From NCBI RefSeq assembly GCF_000263195.1, contig NC_018748.1, forward strand, positions 2,046,001-2,110,000: a stretch of DNA of 64,000 bases, given 5' to 3'. Positions 43,531 through 53,021 of this stretch are shown in pieces (positions within the stretch are counted from its first letter, which is position 1; the number at the start of each line of letters is the position of its first letter). The notes beneath the pieces were generated by a model, which worked only from the letters and a program-made list of their open reading frames with translations, was not told the DNA's origin and made no database searches. The translations under genes and the position numbers were made by a program. The DNA is from Emticicia oligotrophica DSM 17448. Lineage in GTDB: Bacteria > Bacteroidota > Bacteroidia > Cytophagales > Spirosomataceae.

Positions 43531-44556
43531 ATGCGACAAGACTACATAAAAGGCGACGGCGATGGACTCTCTCCCGTAGAAAAGGAGATAGAAAAGGCTT
43601 TAAGACCTCTTTCTTTTGATGATTTTACGGGACAAGATAAAATTCTTGAAAATCTAAAAGTTTTCGTTTTGGCTGCAAAGCAACGAAAAGAAGCACTCGA
43701 CCATGTGTTACTTCATGGCCCCCCAGGACTTGGAAAAACTACGCTATCAAATATTATTGCCAACGAATTAGGCACAAACATCAAAATTACATCGGGGCCA
43801 GTTTTAGATAAGCCAAGTGATTTGGCAGGTTTACTTACTAATTTAGAGCCTTTTGATGTATTATTTATTGATGAGATACATCGCTTAAACCCCATTGTGG
43901 AAGAATATTTATACTCTGCAATGGAGGATTACAGAATAGATATCATGCTCGATTCTGGCCCCAATGCTCGGAGTGTACAAATAGGCCTCAATCCATTTAC
44001 TTTAATAGGAGCTACAACCCGTTCTGGGCTTCTTACCTCGCCACTTCGGGCAAGGTTTGGCATTAACTCACGCTTGGAGTATTATGATGCAGAATTATTA
44101 ACTAAAATCGTTAAGCGTTCGGCTTTTATACTCAACACACCTATTAATGATGATGGAGCTTACGAAATAGCTCGTAGAAGCCGCGGAACACCCCGTATTG
44201 CGAATAATCTCCTTCGTCGTACAAGAGATTTTGCCCAAGTAAAAGGTAATGGTAAAATAACCGTTGAAATTGCACAAATGGCATTGACTGCCCTCGATGT
44301 AGACCAAGATGGGCTCGACGAAATGGATAACAGAATTTTGCAAACAATCATAGAAAAGTTTAAAGGCGGCCCAGTGGGTTTATCAACTATTGCAACGGCA
44401 GTAGGGGAAGAAGCCGAAACCATTGAAGAAGTTTACGAACCATTCTTAATACAAGAGGGCTATTTAAAACGCACAGCTCGTGGTCGAGAGGCTACAGAAA
44501 AGGCCTACAAACACCTGAATATCTTGCCTAAATACCGTCTCGGAGAATTATTTTAA
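43531..44556 (+). CDS. ruvB: Holliday junction branch-migration ATPase RuvB
   Basis: RuvB is the hexameric motor that drives branch migration of Holliday junctions with RuvA. The 341-aa protein has Walker A GPPGLGKT (residues 63-70), Walker [12 protein letters not shown], sensor [11 protein letters not shown], the arginine-finger region RARFGI and a C-terminal winged helix ([20 protein letters not shown]). Length is standard. It marks the boundary between core genome and the glycan island that starts 200 bases downstream. ruvA and ruvC are not adjacent. Confidence 0.97.
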   Translation: MRQDYIKGDGDGLSPVEKEIEKALRPLSFDDFTGQDKILENLKVFVLAAKQRKEALDHVLLHGPPGLGKTTLSNIIANELGTNIKITSGPVLDKPSDLAGLLTNLEPFDVLFIDEIHRLNPIVEEYLYSAMEDYRIDIMLDSGPNARSVQIGLNPFTLIGATTRSGLLTSPLRARFGINSRLEYYDAELLTKIVKRSAFILNTPINDDGAYEIARRSRGTPRIANNLLRRTRDFAQVKGNGKITVEIAQMALTALDVDQDGLDEMDNRILQTIIEKFKGGPVGLSTIATAVGEEAETIEEVYEPFLIQEGYLKRTARGREATEKAYKHLNILPKYRLGELF

Positions 44557-44756
44557 TTTAAACAGTGACTAAATCCTGTTTGAACCGTATACATTATATG
44601 TATATGTAAAATTTGGTTTAATGATATGAGTGGTTATTTCCAGAAACTAAATACTCTATTATTAGATTTATCTATCGGTGTTTATCAGTCTGTTTGGCAT
44701 TCTAATACACATGCTTTTTATGAATTTATATATTTATTACATCAGTACCAGTAATT

Positions 44757-45632
44757 ATGCATTTAAAAAATGAATTGAGGCTCAAAAGCCTTTTAAAAGG
44801 CATAAGTTGGAGGTTAGTAGGTACAGTTGACACTCTATTTATTGCTTATATTATTACAGGCGATACAATAAAATCATTATCTATTGGAGGAGTAGAAGTA
44901 TTTACCAAAATACTTCTATTTTATATACACGAAAGAGCTTGGAGTAAAGTTTCAGAAAAATATTGGAATAAGGCAAAAAAAATTTTTTCATTTGCCCAGC
45001 CTAAAAATAATATCATAAATAGTGACGAATGGTTGGTTAATCGTTCGATGAGAGAGCAAAAAAACAATCATAGCGGGTGTGTTATTTGGTTGACGGGGTT
45101 ATCAGGTGCAGGTAAAACAACTATTGCAAGATATTTAGAACAAAAGCTTTTTGGTGATGGATATGCTGTGAAAATTCTTGATGGTGATAATTTACGAAGT
45201 GGTTTAAATGCTGATTTAGGATTTTCAGAGGAAGATAGGAAAGAAAATATTCGTAGAACAGCCGAACTTGCAAAGGCCTTTGTTGATACAGGTTTTATTA
45301 CAATTGTCTCGTTAATAACTCCCAAAGAGTCTTTCAGAGAGTTAGCAAAGCAAATAATCGGGGAGAAGGATTTTCATTTAATTTATATTGATGCTTCCTT
45401 AGAAGAATGTGAAAGAAGAGATGTGAAAGGCTTGTACGCAAAGGCAAGAAGAGGCGAAATTAAGGATTTTACTGGGATTTCTGCACGAAATACATTTGAA
45501 AAGCCAATAGATAGTAAACTTATTTTAAATACTCAAGAAACAAATGTAAATGCTTGTGTTTTTGAGCTTTACTCTTTCATAAATACAGTTAGTACTTTTT
45601 CAGGTTTACCAGATAGTAATTTTCACAAATAA
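44757..45632 (+). CDS. cysC: DUF2061-adenylylsulfate kinase fusion (CysC-type)
   Basis: This 291-aa fusion has residues 1-~70 matching the small membrane domain DUF2061 (WRLVGTVDTLFIAYIITG, IHERAW). Residues ~95-285 form an APS kinase that phosphorylates adenylylsulfate to PAPS. The P-loop GLSGAGKT is at 114-121, and DGDNLRSGLNADLGFSEEDR and RKENIRRTAE are intact. The lid loop reads FTGISARNTFEKP, longer than the usual FTGIDxPYExP, so it has a small insertion. PAPS is the donor for the sulfotransferase encoded downstream. cysD/cysN are absent, so APS must come from elsewhere. The membrane domain may tether PAPS production near its use, which is inference. Confidence 0.88.
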   Translation: MHLKNELRLKSLLKGISWRLVGTVDTLFIAYIITGDTIKSLSIGGVEVFTKILLFYIHERAWSKVSEKYWNKAKKIFSFAQPKNNIINSDEWLVNRSMREQKNNHSGCVIWLTGLSGAGKTTIARYLEQKLFGDGYAVKILDGDNLRSGLNADLGFSEEDRKENIRRTAELAKAFVDTGFITIVSLITPKESFRELAKQIIGEKDFHLIYIDASLEECERRDVKGLYAKARRGEIKDFTGISARNTFEKPIDSKLILNTQETNVNACVFELYSFINTVSTFSGLPDSNFHK

Positions 45633-46557
45633 GGAAAGCCCTTTAAAATAGAATATATAATAAAAGAAAAAAACTTTTCCATAAGAAAATAACCCTAAAA
45701 AGATAAGTTAAAACAATTTGCTAGACCTTCAAAGGTGACTTGTAGAATTACTTTTAATTTAAGTAAATATATAACTAAAACCTTACTTTTGTAAAATTTG
45801 GAGAATTAATAATTTAATATTGGCAAGCTTTTAAAAGCCTGTGTAGCTGAAAAATTTCACCAAATGGCAAAGTGTCTTTTTAATTTTAAGAAATAAGTAA
45901 GATCGAAAGACTTTGATATTAAGTATTATGAATATATGAAGCAGTAAGATATTACAAAAATAACAATTTTCTCTCCAATATTGAAAAACAAAAGTGTGTA
46001 AGCTAATATTTAATTATGGAACAAAATTAAAAGTAATAATAAAATATGGTGGAGATAAAAGGCTTTATTAATAACAAAATTTGCGAATATTTAAGATAAC
46101 CAAGTTGCTTCTTTACTAATGGGGATTTTGAAGAAATTCTTGAATATTGTTTTAAAGTATCAAGGCGTTTCGGTAAGCAATGCAAATATTTGGTTATTTG
46201 TCTACAATTATGCTAAGGAACAAATAAGCCAAATAAAACTTTTAAGTCAAAAGTACATAAAAGATATACTAATTTATAATCTTTTACATGTTTAGGTAAT
46301 AAAGGGAAATTCAATAAATTATGAATTTTAATAGAAAGAAGATAAAAGTTAATAGAACCCTAACCCTAAAACATTTTTGATAATGTCTGAATCCATAAAA
46401 AATATACTTTAAAATAAAGTATCAGTAATTTTACTTTTAAAGATAGATTGTTAATGTTATTGGGTAAATTTATTAAAATACTATTATTGGTTTGAGTTAA
46501 TATAAGAGATTGAGAAGGCTTAATCTAATTATTAATTTTGTGTTTTTATATAAAAAA
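45633..46557. other. Long A+T-rich gap with a -7 box and a decayed-gene candidate
   Basis: This 925-base gap has no intact gene. An exact TAnnTTTG box, TACTTTTG, lies at 45784-45791 with no clear -33 TTG. A transcript from it would have a leader of over 750 bases before 46558. A candidate transposase remnant lies at about 46110-46295. The rest shows only short A+T-rich ORFs and one small palindrome (GCTTTTAAAAGC at 45827). Confidence 0.5.
46113..46295 (+). pseudogene. Possible decayed transposase fragment
   Basis: One frame (46119-46295) gives 58 codons whose centre, YQGVSVSNANIWLFVYNYAK, resembles the helix-turn-helix of Bacteroidota transposases (consensus roughly V-S-x-x-x-I-x-x-W-I/V-x-x-Y). 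Another frame just before it (FTNGDFEEILEYCFKV) resembles the preceding helix of the same families. The shift between frames and the stops on both sides fit a frameshifted remnant. I cannot confirm this without a protein search; random A+T-rich coincidence is possible. Confidence 0.3.
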
Positions 46558-47391
46558 ATGGTTTCATTGAAAAAAAAGAAAATAATTATAATATTGGGAA
46601 TGGCCAGGTCGGGTACTTCATTTTTAGCAAGCTGGCTATATAAATGTGGTTTATCTTTAGGGCAAGATTTGCTTGAGGCAGATGATATTTGGAATGAAAA
46701 GGGCTTTTTTGAAGATAAATCAATAATAAAACTCAACAACAAAGTTTTCAAGAGAACTTTCAATATCATAGATAAATTTTTTGTGAAATTTAATATCGCA
46801 TCAAAGGTTATACCCAATGATAAGGAAGAAGCAAAAAAGATAATAGTTTTAAGAAATAGTCAAAACGATCAGTGGGGTTGGAAGGTACCAAGTACCACCA
46901 TGCTTTGGGAAAAACTTTGGTTTCAAGCTTTGAAAGAGCTTAATTTGACTGAAGATATCTTTATTTTTGTTTGCTTCAGAGAATATCAAAAAGTTGTAGA
47001 TTCTTTGATGAGGGTAAAATATTTGAAATGCCAAAAAAATCACGTTTTCAAACTGCATTTTAATTTATTTAAAAATAGATATGCCAATAATTATTTAAGA
47101 GAGTGGATTGTAAATAACCAAGAAATACTGAAGTTGTATAATACAAAACAACTCACTGATTCGATAATTCCCGTTAATACACAAATGGTTTTAGATAACA
47201 GTGAAAGTATTTACAAAAAACTAAAAGACGTTGGAGTTGAAATCAATTATGTAGACCCTAAAAGTATATATGAAAAAACTTTGATGGATAGAAAGGTAGA
47301 GCTTAGTTATTTATTAGAATCAAAGATAGTCAATGAAGCTAAACTTGTAGAAAAGCAGATGCTAGAACTTTTGAGTAATAGTAAATTTTAA
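46558..47391 (+). CDS. Sulfotransferase-family protein
   Basis: From ATG 46558 the product is 277 aa. The N-terminal strand-loop-helix LGMARSGTSFLASWLYKCG (residues ~13-31) is the 5'-phosphosulfate-binding loop of PAPS-dependent sulfotransferases. A later FREYQKVVDSLMR contains the Arg/Ser pair of the 3'-phosphate motif. It would transfer sulfate from PAPS to a hydroxyl or amine on a glycan or lipid. The APS kinase gene 925 bases upstream supplies the donor. The TTG at 46510 is an unlikely start. Acceptor unknown. Confidence 0.8.
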   Translation: MVSLKKKKIIIILGMARSGTSFLASWLYKCGLSLGQDLLEADDIWNEKGFFEDKSIIKLNNKVFKRTFNIIDKFFVKFNIASKVIPNDKEEAKKIIVLRNSQNDQWGWKVPSTTMLWEKLWFQALKELNLTEDIFIFVCFREYQKVVDSLMRVKYLKCQKNHVFKLHFNLFKNRYANNYLREWIVNNQEILKLYNTKQLTDSIIPVNTQMVLDNSESIYKKLKDVGVEINYVDPKSIYEKTLMDRKVELSYLLESKIVNEAKLVEKQMLELLSNSKF

Positions 47392-47530
47392 ATAGAGGTA
47401 ATTTAAAGCTAATAGAAAGTTACTATAGTATTAAGGGATTTATAATAGAAATGCTTATAATCATAGTTGAGTTAAATTATATTAATTTGATTTAAGATTT
47501 TTTAACTAACGAATATCAATTAATTTTAAG

Positions 47531-47559
47531 TTTGTTTTATTTGGTAATATGTATATTTG
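47531..47559 (+). promoter_or_regulatory. Promoter of the glycan sub-operon starting at 47600
   Basis: TTTG (47531-47534), a 17-base spacer and TATATTTG (47552-47559) match both boxes of the Bacteroidota promoter. The predicted leader before ATG 47600 is about 36 bases. Confidence 0.6.
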
Positions 47560-47599
47560 GTTTCATGTGAAGAATTTAGCATTCTAAATCTTTTATCTT

Positions 47600-48406
47600 A
47601 TGGTATTAAAAAACTACTTATTTTGGGTGAACTATATTTTCGCAAACAAATTTGGTCAAAAAATACTTCATTTACTGTTAAAAATAACTACATATTTAAT
47701 GGGTGTTGGCTCAGGTACTGGGGTTCAAGATAGTGGAGAAAAGGATATATTTAATAAATTGAAGAAGATAAAACATGATAATTTTATAATTTTTGATATT
47801 GGGGCAAATAGGGGGCAATTTTTAGAGTTAACTTGTAAGTCATTAGATGACTCTTCTTTTACAGTTCATTGCTTTGAGCCCTCTGTACATACCTTTAGAG
47901 AATTAAAAAAAAATGCTCCTAAAAATAAAAGTATTATTCTCAATAATTTTGGGTTAGGTGAAAAAACAGGTGTTTTAACACTTTATTATGATGATTATTT
48001 ATCAGGCTTAGCTTCTCTAACCAAGAGAGATTTAGATTTTATTGGCATTGATTATAGTAAAAAAGAATCAGTAGAAATAAAAACCCTAGATGAGTATTGT
48101 GAAAATAATAAAATAGAAGTAATAGATTTATTAAAAGTAGATGTAGAGGGCCACGAAATGGACGTTTTTAAAGGCGGGATTAATATGATTCAAAATCAAA
48201 ATGTGAAGATGATAAGTTTTGAGTTTGGTGGCTGTAATGTGGATACCCACACTCACTTTAAAGATTTTTTTATATTTATGAATAAAAACCACTATGATGT
48301 TTACAGAATAACACCAACTGGATATTGTTATAAAATAGAGAAATATAAAGAAATATTTGAGCAGTTTAGAACAACTAATTTTTTGGCAATACTGAATAAA
48401 TCGTGA
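47600..48406 (+). CDS. FkbM-family methyltransferase
   Basis: This 268-aa protein has a SAM-binding Rossmann motif (FIIFDIGANRGQFLELTC, residues ~57-74), an acidic loop CFEPSVHTFRELKKN and the FkbM signature IDLLKVDVEGHEMDVFKGG near residue 180. FkbM enzymes O-methylate sugars or other hydroxyls, often in surface polysaccharide clusters. The N-terminus has a weak hydrophobic segment. It is followed 2 bases later by the GT9 gene, so the two are translated as one operon. Confidence 0.87.
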   Translation: MVLKNYLFWVNYIFANKFGQKILHLLLKITTYLMGVGSGTGVQDSGEKDIFNKLKKIKHDNFIIFDIGANRGQFLELTCKSLDDSSFTVHCFEPSVHTFRELKKNAPKNKSIILNNFGLGEKTGVLTLYYDDYLSGLASLTKRDLDFIGIDYSKKESVEIKTLDEYCENNKIEVIDLLKVDVEGHEMDVFKGGINMIQNQNVKMISFEFGGCNVDTHTHFKDFFIFMNKNHYDVYRITPTGYCYKIEKYKEIFEQFRTTNFLAILNKS

Positions 48407-48408
48407 AC

Positions 48409-49467
48409 ATGACTGTTAAACTTAACGATAAAGTTATTTTCATTAGGAGTGCATTTTTGGGAGATTTCCTAGTCTGCTTACCAGTAATAAATCAAATAAT
48501 TCGTGACAATAACTTAACTAAAAATAATATTTACTTTCTAATTATAAATAATAGTGGAGCAAACCCAATAAATGCTATTTTTGGTGACGACCACATATTT
48601 TCGAAAAATTCGATCGTATTCAATACCCATAAATACTTAGAAAGTTTATGGAAGTGCTTTAAATTTTTCAAAATGGTGTCACATGAGAGGAAGTTAATCT
48701 ATCTTCCAATGTGGTATGATTCATTTAAAGGACAGATATTGAAATATGTAACATTCAAATTCATCTTTGGACTAAATAAGCATATATATGGTATATTCAA
48801 ACAAAATAGTGAAAATAGAAAAGTGGTATCCCAATACCTCAATCCTTTTGTAGTTTTGGGTTTAGAATTTAATACTTCATATAATTGTTTGGATTTATTC
48901 GGAATGCCAGCAATCTCAATAAATAATAAAAATAGGCCATTTTTAATATATCCATATTCTAAATTAAAAATGAAGATTTGGCCTTCAGAGAAATATGTTA
49001 ATTTGATAAACAAAATTATTGAAACATACAACCCAGATATATTTTTAATTGGAGGAAAAGATGATTACGAATACAATCAAACTATTAAAAACCATTTTTT
49101 GAAGAACGACAAAATACAAAACATTGCTGGAACATTGTCAGTGAAACAGACAATTGAGCTAATGTTAAGGTCAGAAGTTTTTATAGGTAATGATGGTTTT
49201 CCTATGCATTTAGCTGCTATAGCCAACCTTCCAATTATAGGTATTTTTACGTATAAAAATCCTCTAGGATGTTGGGATCCAATAATAGTAGATAAAATGA
49301 TAACTGTAAGGACCGATACAAAATGCAAACTTTGTTATTTAGCGGAATGTGATAATCCAATTTGTATATTAAAAACAAGTGAAGAAATAATATTTAACAA
49401 ATTACAGAAACTATTGATCTCAAATGTCCCAATAAAAGAAATAAATGTAAACTTTTGTAATCAATAG
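48409..49467 (+). CDS. Glycosyltransferase family 9 (heptosyltransferase-like)
   Basis: From ATG 48409 the product is 352 aa with the GT9 GT-B fold. The N-terminal FIRSAFLGDFLVCLPVINQI resembles the ADP-heptose:LPS transferase start. The C-terminal donor site is in LMLRSEVFIGNDGFPMHLAA (GNDGFPMHLA in place of the usual GNDSGPMHLA) and LPIIGIFTY. A Cys cluster (CKLCYLAECDNPIC) near residue 310 matches the Cys-rich tail seen in some GT9 members. It transfers a sugar, perhaps heptose-like, to a growing glycan or core. A GTG at 48403 could also serve as start. Confidence 0.82.
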   Translation: MTVKLNDKVIFIRSAFLGDFLVCLPVINQIIRDNNLTKNNIYFLIINNSGANPINAIFGDDHIFSKNSIVFNTHKYLESLWKCFKFFKMVSHERKLIYLPMWYDSFKGQILKYVTFKFIFGLNKHIYGIFKQNSENRKVVSQYLNPFVVLGLEFNTSYNCLDLFGMPAISINNKNRPFLIYPYSKLKMKIWPSEKYVNLINKIIETYNPDIFLIGGKDDYEYNQTIKNHFLKNDKIQNIAGTLSVKQTIELMLRSEVFIGNDGFPMHLAAIANLPIIGIFTYKNPLGCWDPIIVDKMITVRTDTKCKLCYLAECDNPICILKTSEEIIFNKLQKLLISNVPIKEINVNFCNQ

Positions 49468-49747
49468 TTAATTGAGTTGAAACTCAAAACTAAATGTTAA
49501 TTGTGTTTTAGAGTTGCTTGAGAAATTATATGGATTCAAAAGTAGTTTTCAAGTTCTTCTTTACAATTGCTATTACTGTTAAGGATTCACACTTCGGTTT
49601 AATAAGTATTTAATAAATACGCATTTAGAGTACACTATTGGCCATATTATCATAATAAGATTCTAATAATAAAAAGGTATCATTAGGTTTTAAGTGTTTG
49701 AACAATTTATTGAGCTGAAAGAAAAGATAAGATATAAAATTAATAAT

Positions 49748-50614
49748 ATGAGTAATTTAAGTATTTTAATCGAACAATTAAAACCCTTTAATTGTCATGA
49801 TAAATTAAGAATCGGAAGTGTGTATGATGGGGGGTATATTATGCCTGAAAAAACTCTTAGAGATGCAGATTGTTTGTTATCGTTTGGTGTGTCTACAAAT
49901 ATTGATTTTGAAGAGCATTTTTTAAAACTAAATCAATCGGTTGAAATATACATGTATGACCCATTTATTGGTTTTAGGGAAGATTTTGTCCGACTTATCA
50001 AAAGGGTGTTCAAAAAAGATGAGACGATAATCAAAAGAGAAATTAAATTAGCGGATAACCCATTCTATTTTGTAAAGGATAAAGGTCTTTTACGACAGTC
50101 AGTAGAACGTGCTTTTCATTGGATAAAATTTTATAAATTTATTGCACAAAATAAAGTTTTTTTTAGAAAGATAGGCTTAAGGAATTATTGTGATTCAAAA
50201 TTCACAAATTTTCAATCAATTTTTTCAAATGATATCATTTTAAGTAAAAAGTCAATTGTATTGAAAATAGATATTGAAGGAGATGAGTATATCGTATTTG
50301 ATGATTTAATAAATTTTGTTACTAATATTAGTGTAATTCTATTCGAGTTTCATGATGTAAAAAATAATTATATAGAATTAACAAATATCATCAAAAAACT
50401 AAAAGAGATTGGTTTATATTTAGTACATATACATGGGAATAACTCAGATGTTTTAGTGGAGGGTTCCACAATTCCTAATACTTTAGAATTAACATTTTGT
50501 AAGGCAGAATATTGCAATTATCCCGAAATAGACGAATCAAAATATCCAGTAAATAATTTAGATGCACCATGTAATCCTAAAAAAGTAGATTATATGCTTG
50601 ATTTCCTCAATTAA
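49748..50614 (+). CDS. FkbM-type methyltransferase domain protein
   Basis: This is a 288-aa protein from ATG 49748 (a GTG at 49694 would add 18 residues). Features are an early KLRIGSVYDGGYIMPE with the DGGY pattern, ADCLLSFGVSTNIDFEEHF, and IVLKIDIEGDEYIVFDDL near residue 185. The last resembles the L-K-x-D-x-E-G-x-E core of FkbM methyltransferases. The usual Gly-rich SAM motif is less clear than in the 47600 gene, so activity is less certain. It shares the glycan island and is followed 11 bases later by the 50626 gene. There is a ~280-base gap upstream with no clear promoter. Confidence 0.7.
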   Translation: MSNLSILIEQLKPFNCHDKLRIGSVYDGGYIMPEKTLRDADCLLSFGVSTNIDFEEHFLKLNQSVEIYMYDPFIGFREDFVRLIKRVFKKDETIIKREIKLADNPFYFVKDKGLLRQSVERAFHWIKFYKFIAQNKVFFRKIGLRNYCDSKFTNFQSIFSNDIILSKKSIVLKIDIEGDEYIVFDDLINFVTNISVILFEFHDVKNNYIELTNIIKKLKEIGLYLVHIHGNNSDVLVEGSTIPNTLELTFCKAEYCNYPEIDESKYPVNNLDAPCNPKKVDYMLDFLN

Positions 50615-50625
50615 ATTCTTTTTAC

Positions 50626-51459
50626 ATGTTTGAAAATACACAATTACCTTTTTCAATACTTATAAATACCTCTGATAATTTCGAAGACTGTTGGTCTCCA
50701 TTTTTTTTATTATTCTCGAAAAACTGGAAAGAGTGTCAGTATCCGATATATCTAAACACTGAGTTCAAAGAATTTAATTATCCATCACTCAATATTATTT
50801 CGACTAAAGTTCATGAGAAAATCACTAACCGTAAATTGACATGGAGTGAATGCCTAATAAGGGCTGTAGAGAAAATAGAGACACCATTAATATTATATTT
50901 TCAAGAAGATTACTTTTTAGACCAAGAAGTGAATACATCATTTATTCAAAATATAGCGTCAAAAATGCTTGAAAATGAAGATGTTAAACGAATAGGCTTA
51001 ATAGAAACCGATAGTTTTGGGAAACTGTATCCTACAGAAGACCCAAATATTTGGGAGGTTTCGCATACGGCTCGTTATATTACTTCCACACAGGTTTCAC
51101 TATGGAGAAAAGAAGCTTTATTGAAATATTTGAAACCCGAGGAAAATGGATGGATGTTTGAAATTTTTGGTACTTGGAGGGCAAGAAAAAATATAAAAGA
51201 TAAATTTTTAACAATTAATAGAGATAAGTTTTCTGGAAAAAACAGGATAGTCTCATATATACACACAGGTATAATAAAAGGTAAGTGGCATCCAGCAATC
51301 CCAGAACTATTTAGTCAAAATTCTATTCAAATTGACTTTTCCAAAAGAGGGTTTTATAATTTGAATATATCTACCATCAAACGTAAGATAGAAACATTTA
51401 ATAAATTAACCTCATCTACCAGTTTATTATTAAAAGCCGTGAAAGAACGCCTTTTCTAA
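50626..51459 (+). CDS. Predicted glycosyltransferase-like protein of unrecognised family
   Basis: This 277-aa protein has LPFSILINTSDNFEDCWSPF at the start. A short acidic motif ILYFQEDYFLD near residue 90 is suggestive of a nucleotide-sugar metal site but is not diagnostic, and is followed by IGLIETDSFGKLYP. The C-terminal ~60 residues are basic and helical. No signal peptide or membrane helix is seen. Proteins of this look occur in Bacteroidota capsule/O-antigen loci, which fits the neighbours, but I cannot name the reaction. It is part of the same operon as the flippase gene 20 bases downstream. Confidence 0.55.
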   Translation: MFENTQLPFSILINTSDNFEDCWSPFFLLFSKNWKECQYPIYLNTEFKEFNYPSLNIISTKVHEKITNRKLTWSECLIRAVEKIETPLILYFQEDYFLDQEVNTSFIQNIASKMLENEDVKRIGLIETDSFGKLYPTEDPNIWEVSHTARYITSTQVSLWRKEALLKYLKPEENGWMFEIFGTWRARKNIKDKFLTINRDKFSGKNRIVSYIHTGIIKGKWHPAIPELFSQNSIQIDFSKRGFYNLNISTIKRKIETFNKLTSSTSLLLKAVKERLF

Positions 51460-51479
51460 ATCCATGTAGAACTTCATTT

Positions 51480-52982
51480 ATGTTTAAATCATCTTTTTTC
51501 TTAAGTGTTTTGTCATTAATAATTAGTTTATTAAGTCTAATTAATCAATTATTGATAGCACATAAATTTGGTTCATCTACTGATTTAGATGCTTATATTG
51601 TTGCATCAAGTATTCCAACGTTTATTTCAGGTACAATTACAGCTGGTTTCAGCTACTCATTAGTTCCTTTTTTGTTACAACAAAGCAAAGAGAAGTATGA
51701 CGAAATTGTGGTTGCTTTATTGTTTTTTTTATTGTTTGGTACGATTATAATTGTATTGTTGGGTTATTTTGGTTCGAAATATTATTTACTAACTGTTTAT
51801 CCACAATATAATGAAATAATACTTTTGACAGTTTCAAAGTTTTCTTGGATTTATTGTTTTTGTACTATCTTAATAAGCTTTTTAGGAAGTATTTTTATTG
51901 CAATTAAGAAATTTTATATTCCAATGATTCTTGGTAGTTTCCCTTATTTAGGTATAATTTTTGGAGTTTTGCTTTTTGATAGCCAAAATAGTACAATTAA
52001 TATTGCTTCTGGAGTTTTATTAGGAACAATTGGTTCATTAATAATTAACTTTATTTTGCTTAGAAAGCGAATAGTACTTACAAAACTAAAGAGTTTTAAT
52101 TGGGAGGTTGTTTTGGATTTCTTTAAACATTTACCATTGGTAGTTGTAGGTATGCTTTGTTTTACAATTTATCAATCAGTAGATTCATATTGGGCTTCAA
52201 TATTAGGAGTATCAAATTTATCATATTTGAGCTATTGTCAGAGAATAATTATTGCAATTGGTGGGATTGTTATCGTGGGGCCATCAGTAATTTTGATACC
52301 CTATTTATCAGAAACTTTAACAAATAAAGGTTATAAAGCCTTTTTATTGATACTTTTGAAAACAATCAAATTGACTATTTTTATCGCCACATTTGTTTGT
52401 ATTATACTATCAAGTTTCTCTGAAATAATCATAAAAATATTATTTCAAAGGGGTAGTTTTGATAATTTCTCTGTAATTGGGGTTTCTACTGTTCTCCCGT
52501 ATTTTGCAATAGGAATGATACCAATGATTTGTGTCGTAGTACTTTTTAGGGCAATAATGCTTGTAGATAATGGTAAAAAAGTTGCTATTTTAGGTCTAAT
52601 TTCATTAGTAATGTATGTATTGTTTTCGTGGATATTCAGTATTTACTGGGGGCTTAAAGGTATAGGGTTAGCCTATATATGCACTTGGTTTACTACATTA
52701 TTTGCATCACTCAGAATTTTATTCAAGACTAATTCGAGTTTATTTTTTAGTCATGAGAATCTAATTGATTTATTTAAATACACAATCTTAATAGGTCTTG
52801 TTAGTATTTTTACAAGCTTTATTAGAGTTTACTTTTTCTTTGAATACAACATTATATTGCAACTGATGCTTTCAAGTCTGTTGGTATTAATTTTATATAT
52901 TTGTTTAAGTTTTTTGTTAAAAATACAAGAAAATATGTTGTTAATTGATAAAATAAAGCATCAAATAAGTAGAAAATTTTAA
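51480..52982 (+). CDS. Lipid-linked glycan flippase (MurJ/Wzx-like MOP superfamily)
   Basis: This 500-aa protein has about 14 predicted transmembrane helices and no large soluble domains. The start LINQLLIAHKFGSSTDLDAYIVASSIP (quoted in part: AHKFGSSTDLDAYIVA) and IAIKKFYIPMILGSFPYLGI resemble MurJ/MviN proteins. In a polysaccharide cluster such a protein most likely flips the undecaprenyl-linked repeat unit rather than lipid II. That role is inferred from the neighbours (PglC-type initiator, Wzy). It is A+T-rich, and the start codon follows the previous stop by 20 bases. Confidence 0.82.
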   Translation: MFKSSFFLSVLSLIISLLSLINQLLIAHKFGSSTDLDAYIVASSIPTFISGTITAGFSYSLVPFLLQQSKEKYDEIVVALLFFLLFGTIIIVLLGYFGSKYYLLTVYPQYNEIILLTVSKFSWIYCFCTILISFLGSIFIAIKKFYIPMILGSFPYLGIIFGVLLFDSQNSTINIASGVLLGTIGSLIINFILLRKRIVLTKLKSFNWEVVLDFFKHLPLVVVGMLCFTIYQSVDSYWASILGVSNLSYLSYCQRIIIAIGGIVIVGPSVILIPYLSETLTNKGYKAFLLILLKTIKLTIFIATFVCIILSSFSEIIIKILFQRGSFDNFSVIGVSTVLPYFAIGMIPMICVVVLFRAIMLVDNGKKVAILGLISLVMYVLFSWIFSIYWGLKGIGLAYICTWFTTLFASLRILFKTNSSLFFSHENLIDLFKYTILIGLVSIFTSFIRVYFFFEYNIILQLMLSSLLVLILYICLSFLLKIQENMLLIDKIKHQISRKF

Positions 52983-53021
52983 TCTAAGGCTATCATAGCA
53001 AATTTAAATAGTTGTATTTTA

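Noticed and set aside
46357-46370. Telomere-like ACCCTAACCCTAAA
   Set aside because: Only two units in A+T-rich DNA; a single CCCTAAA also occurs at 45691. Chance is enough.
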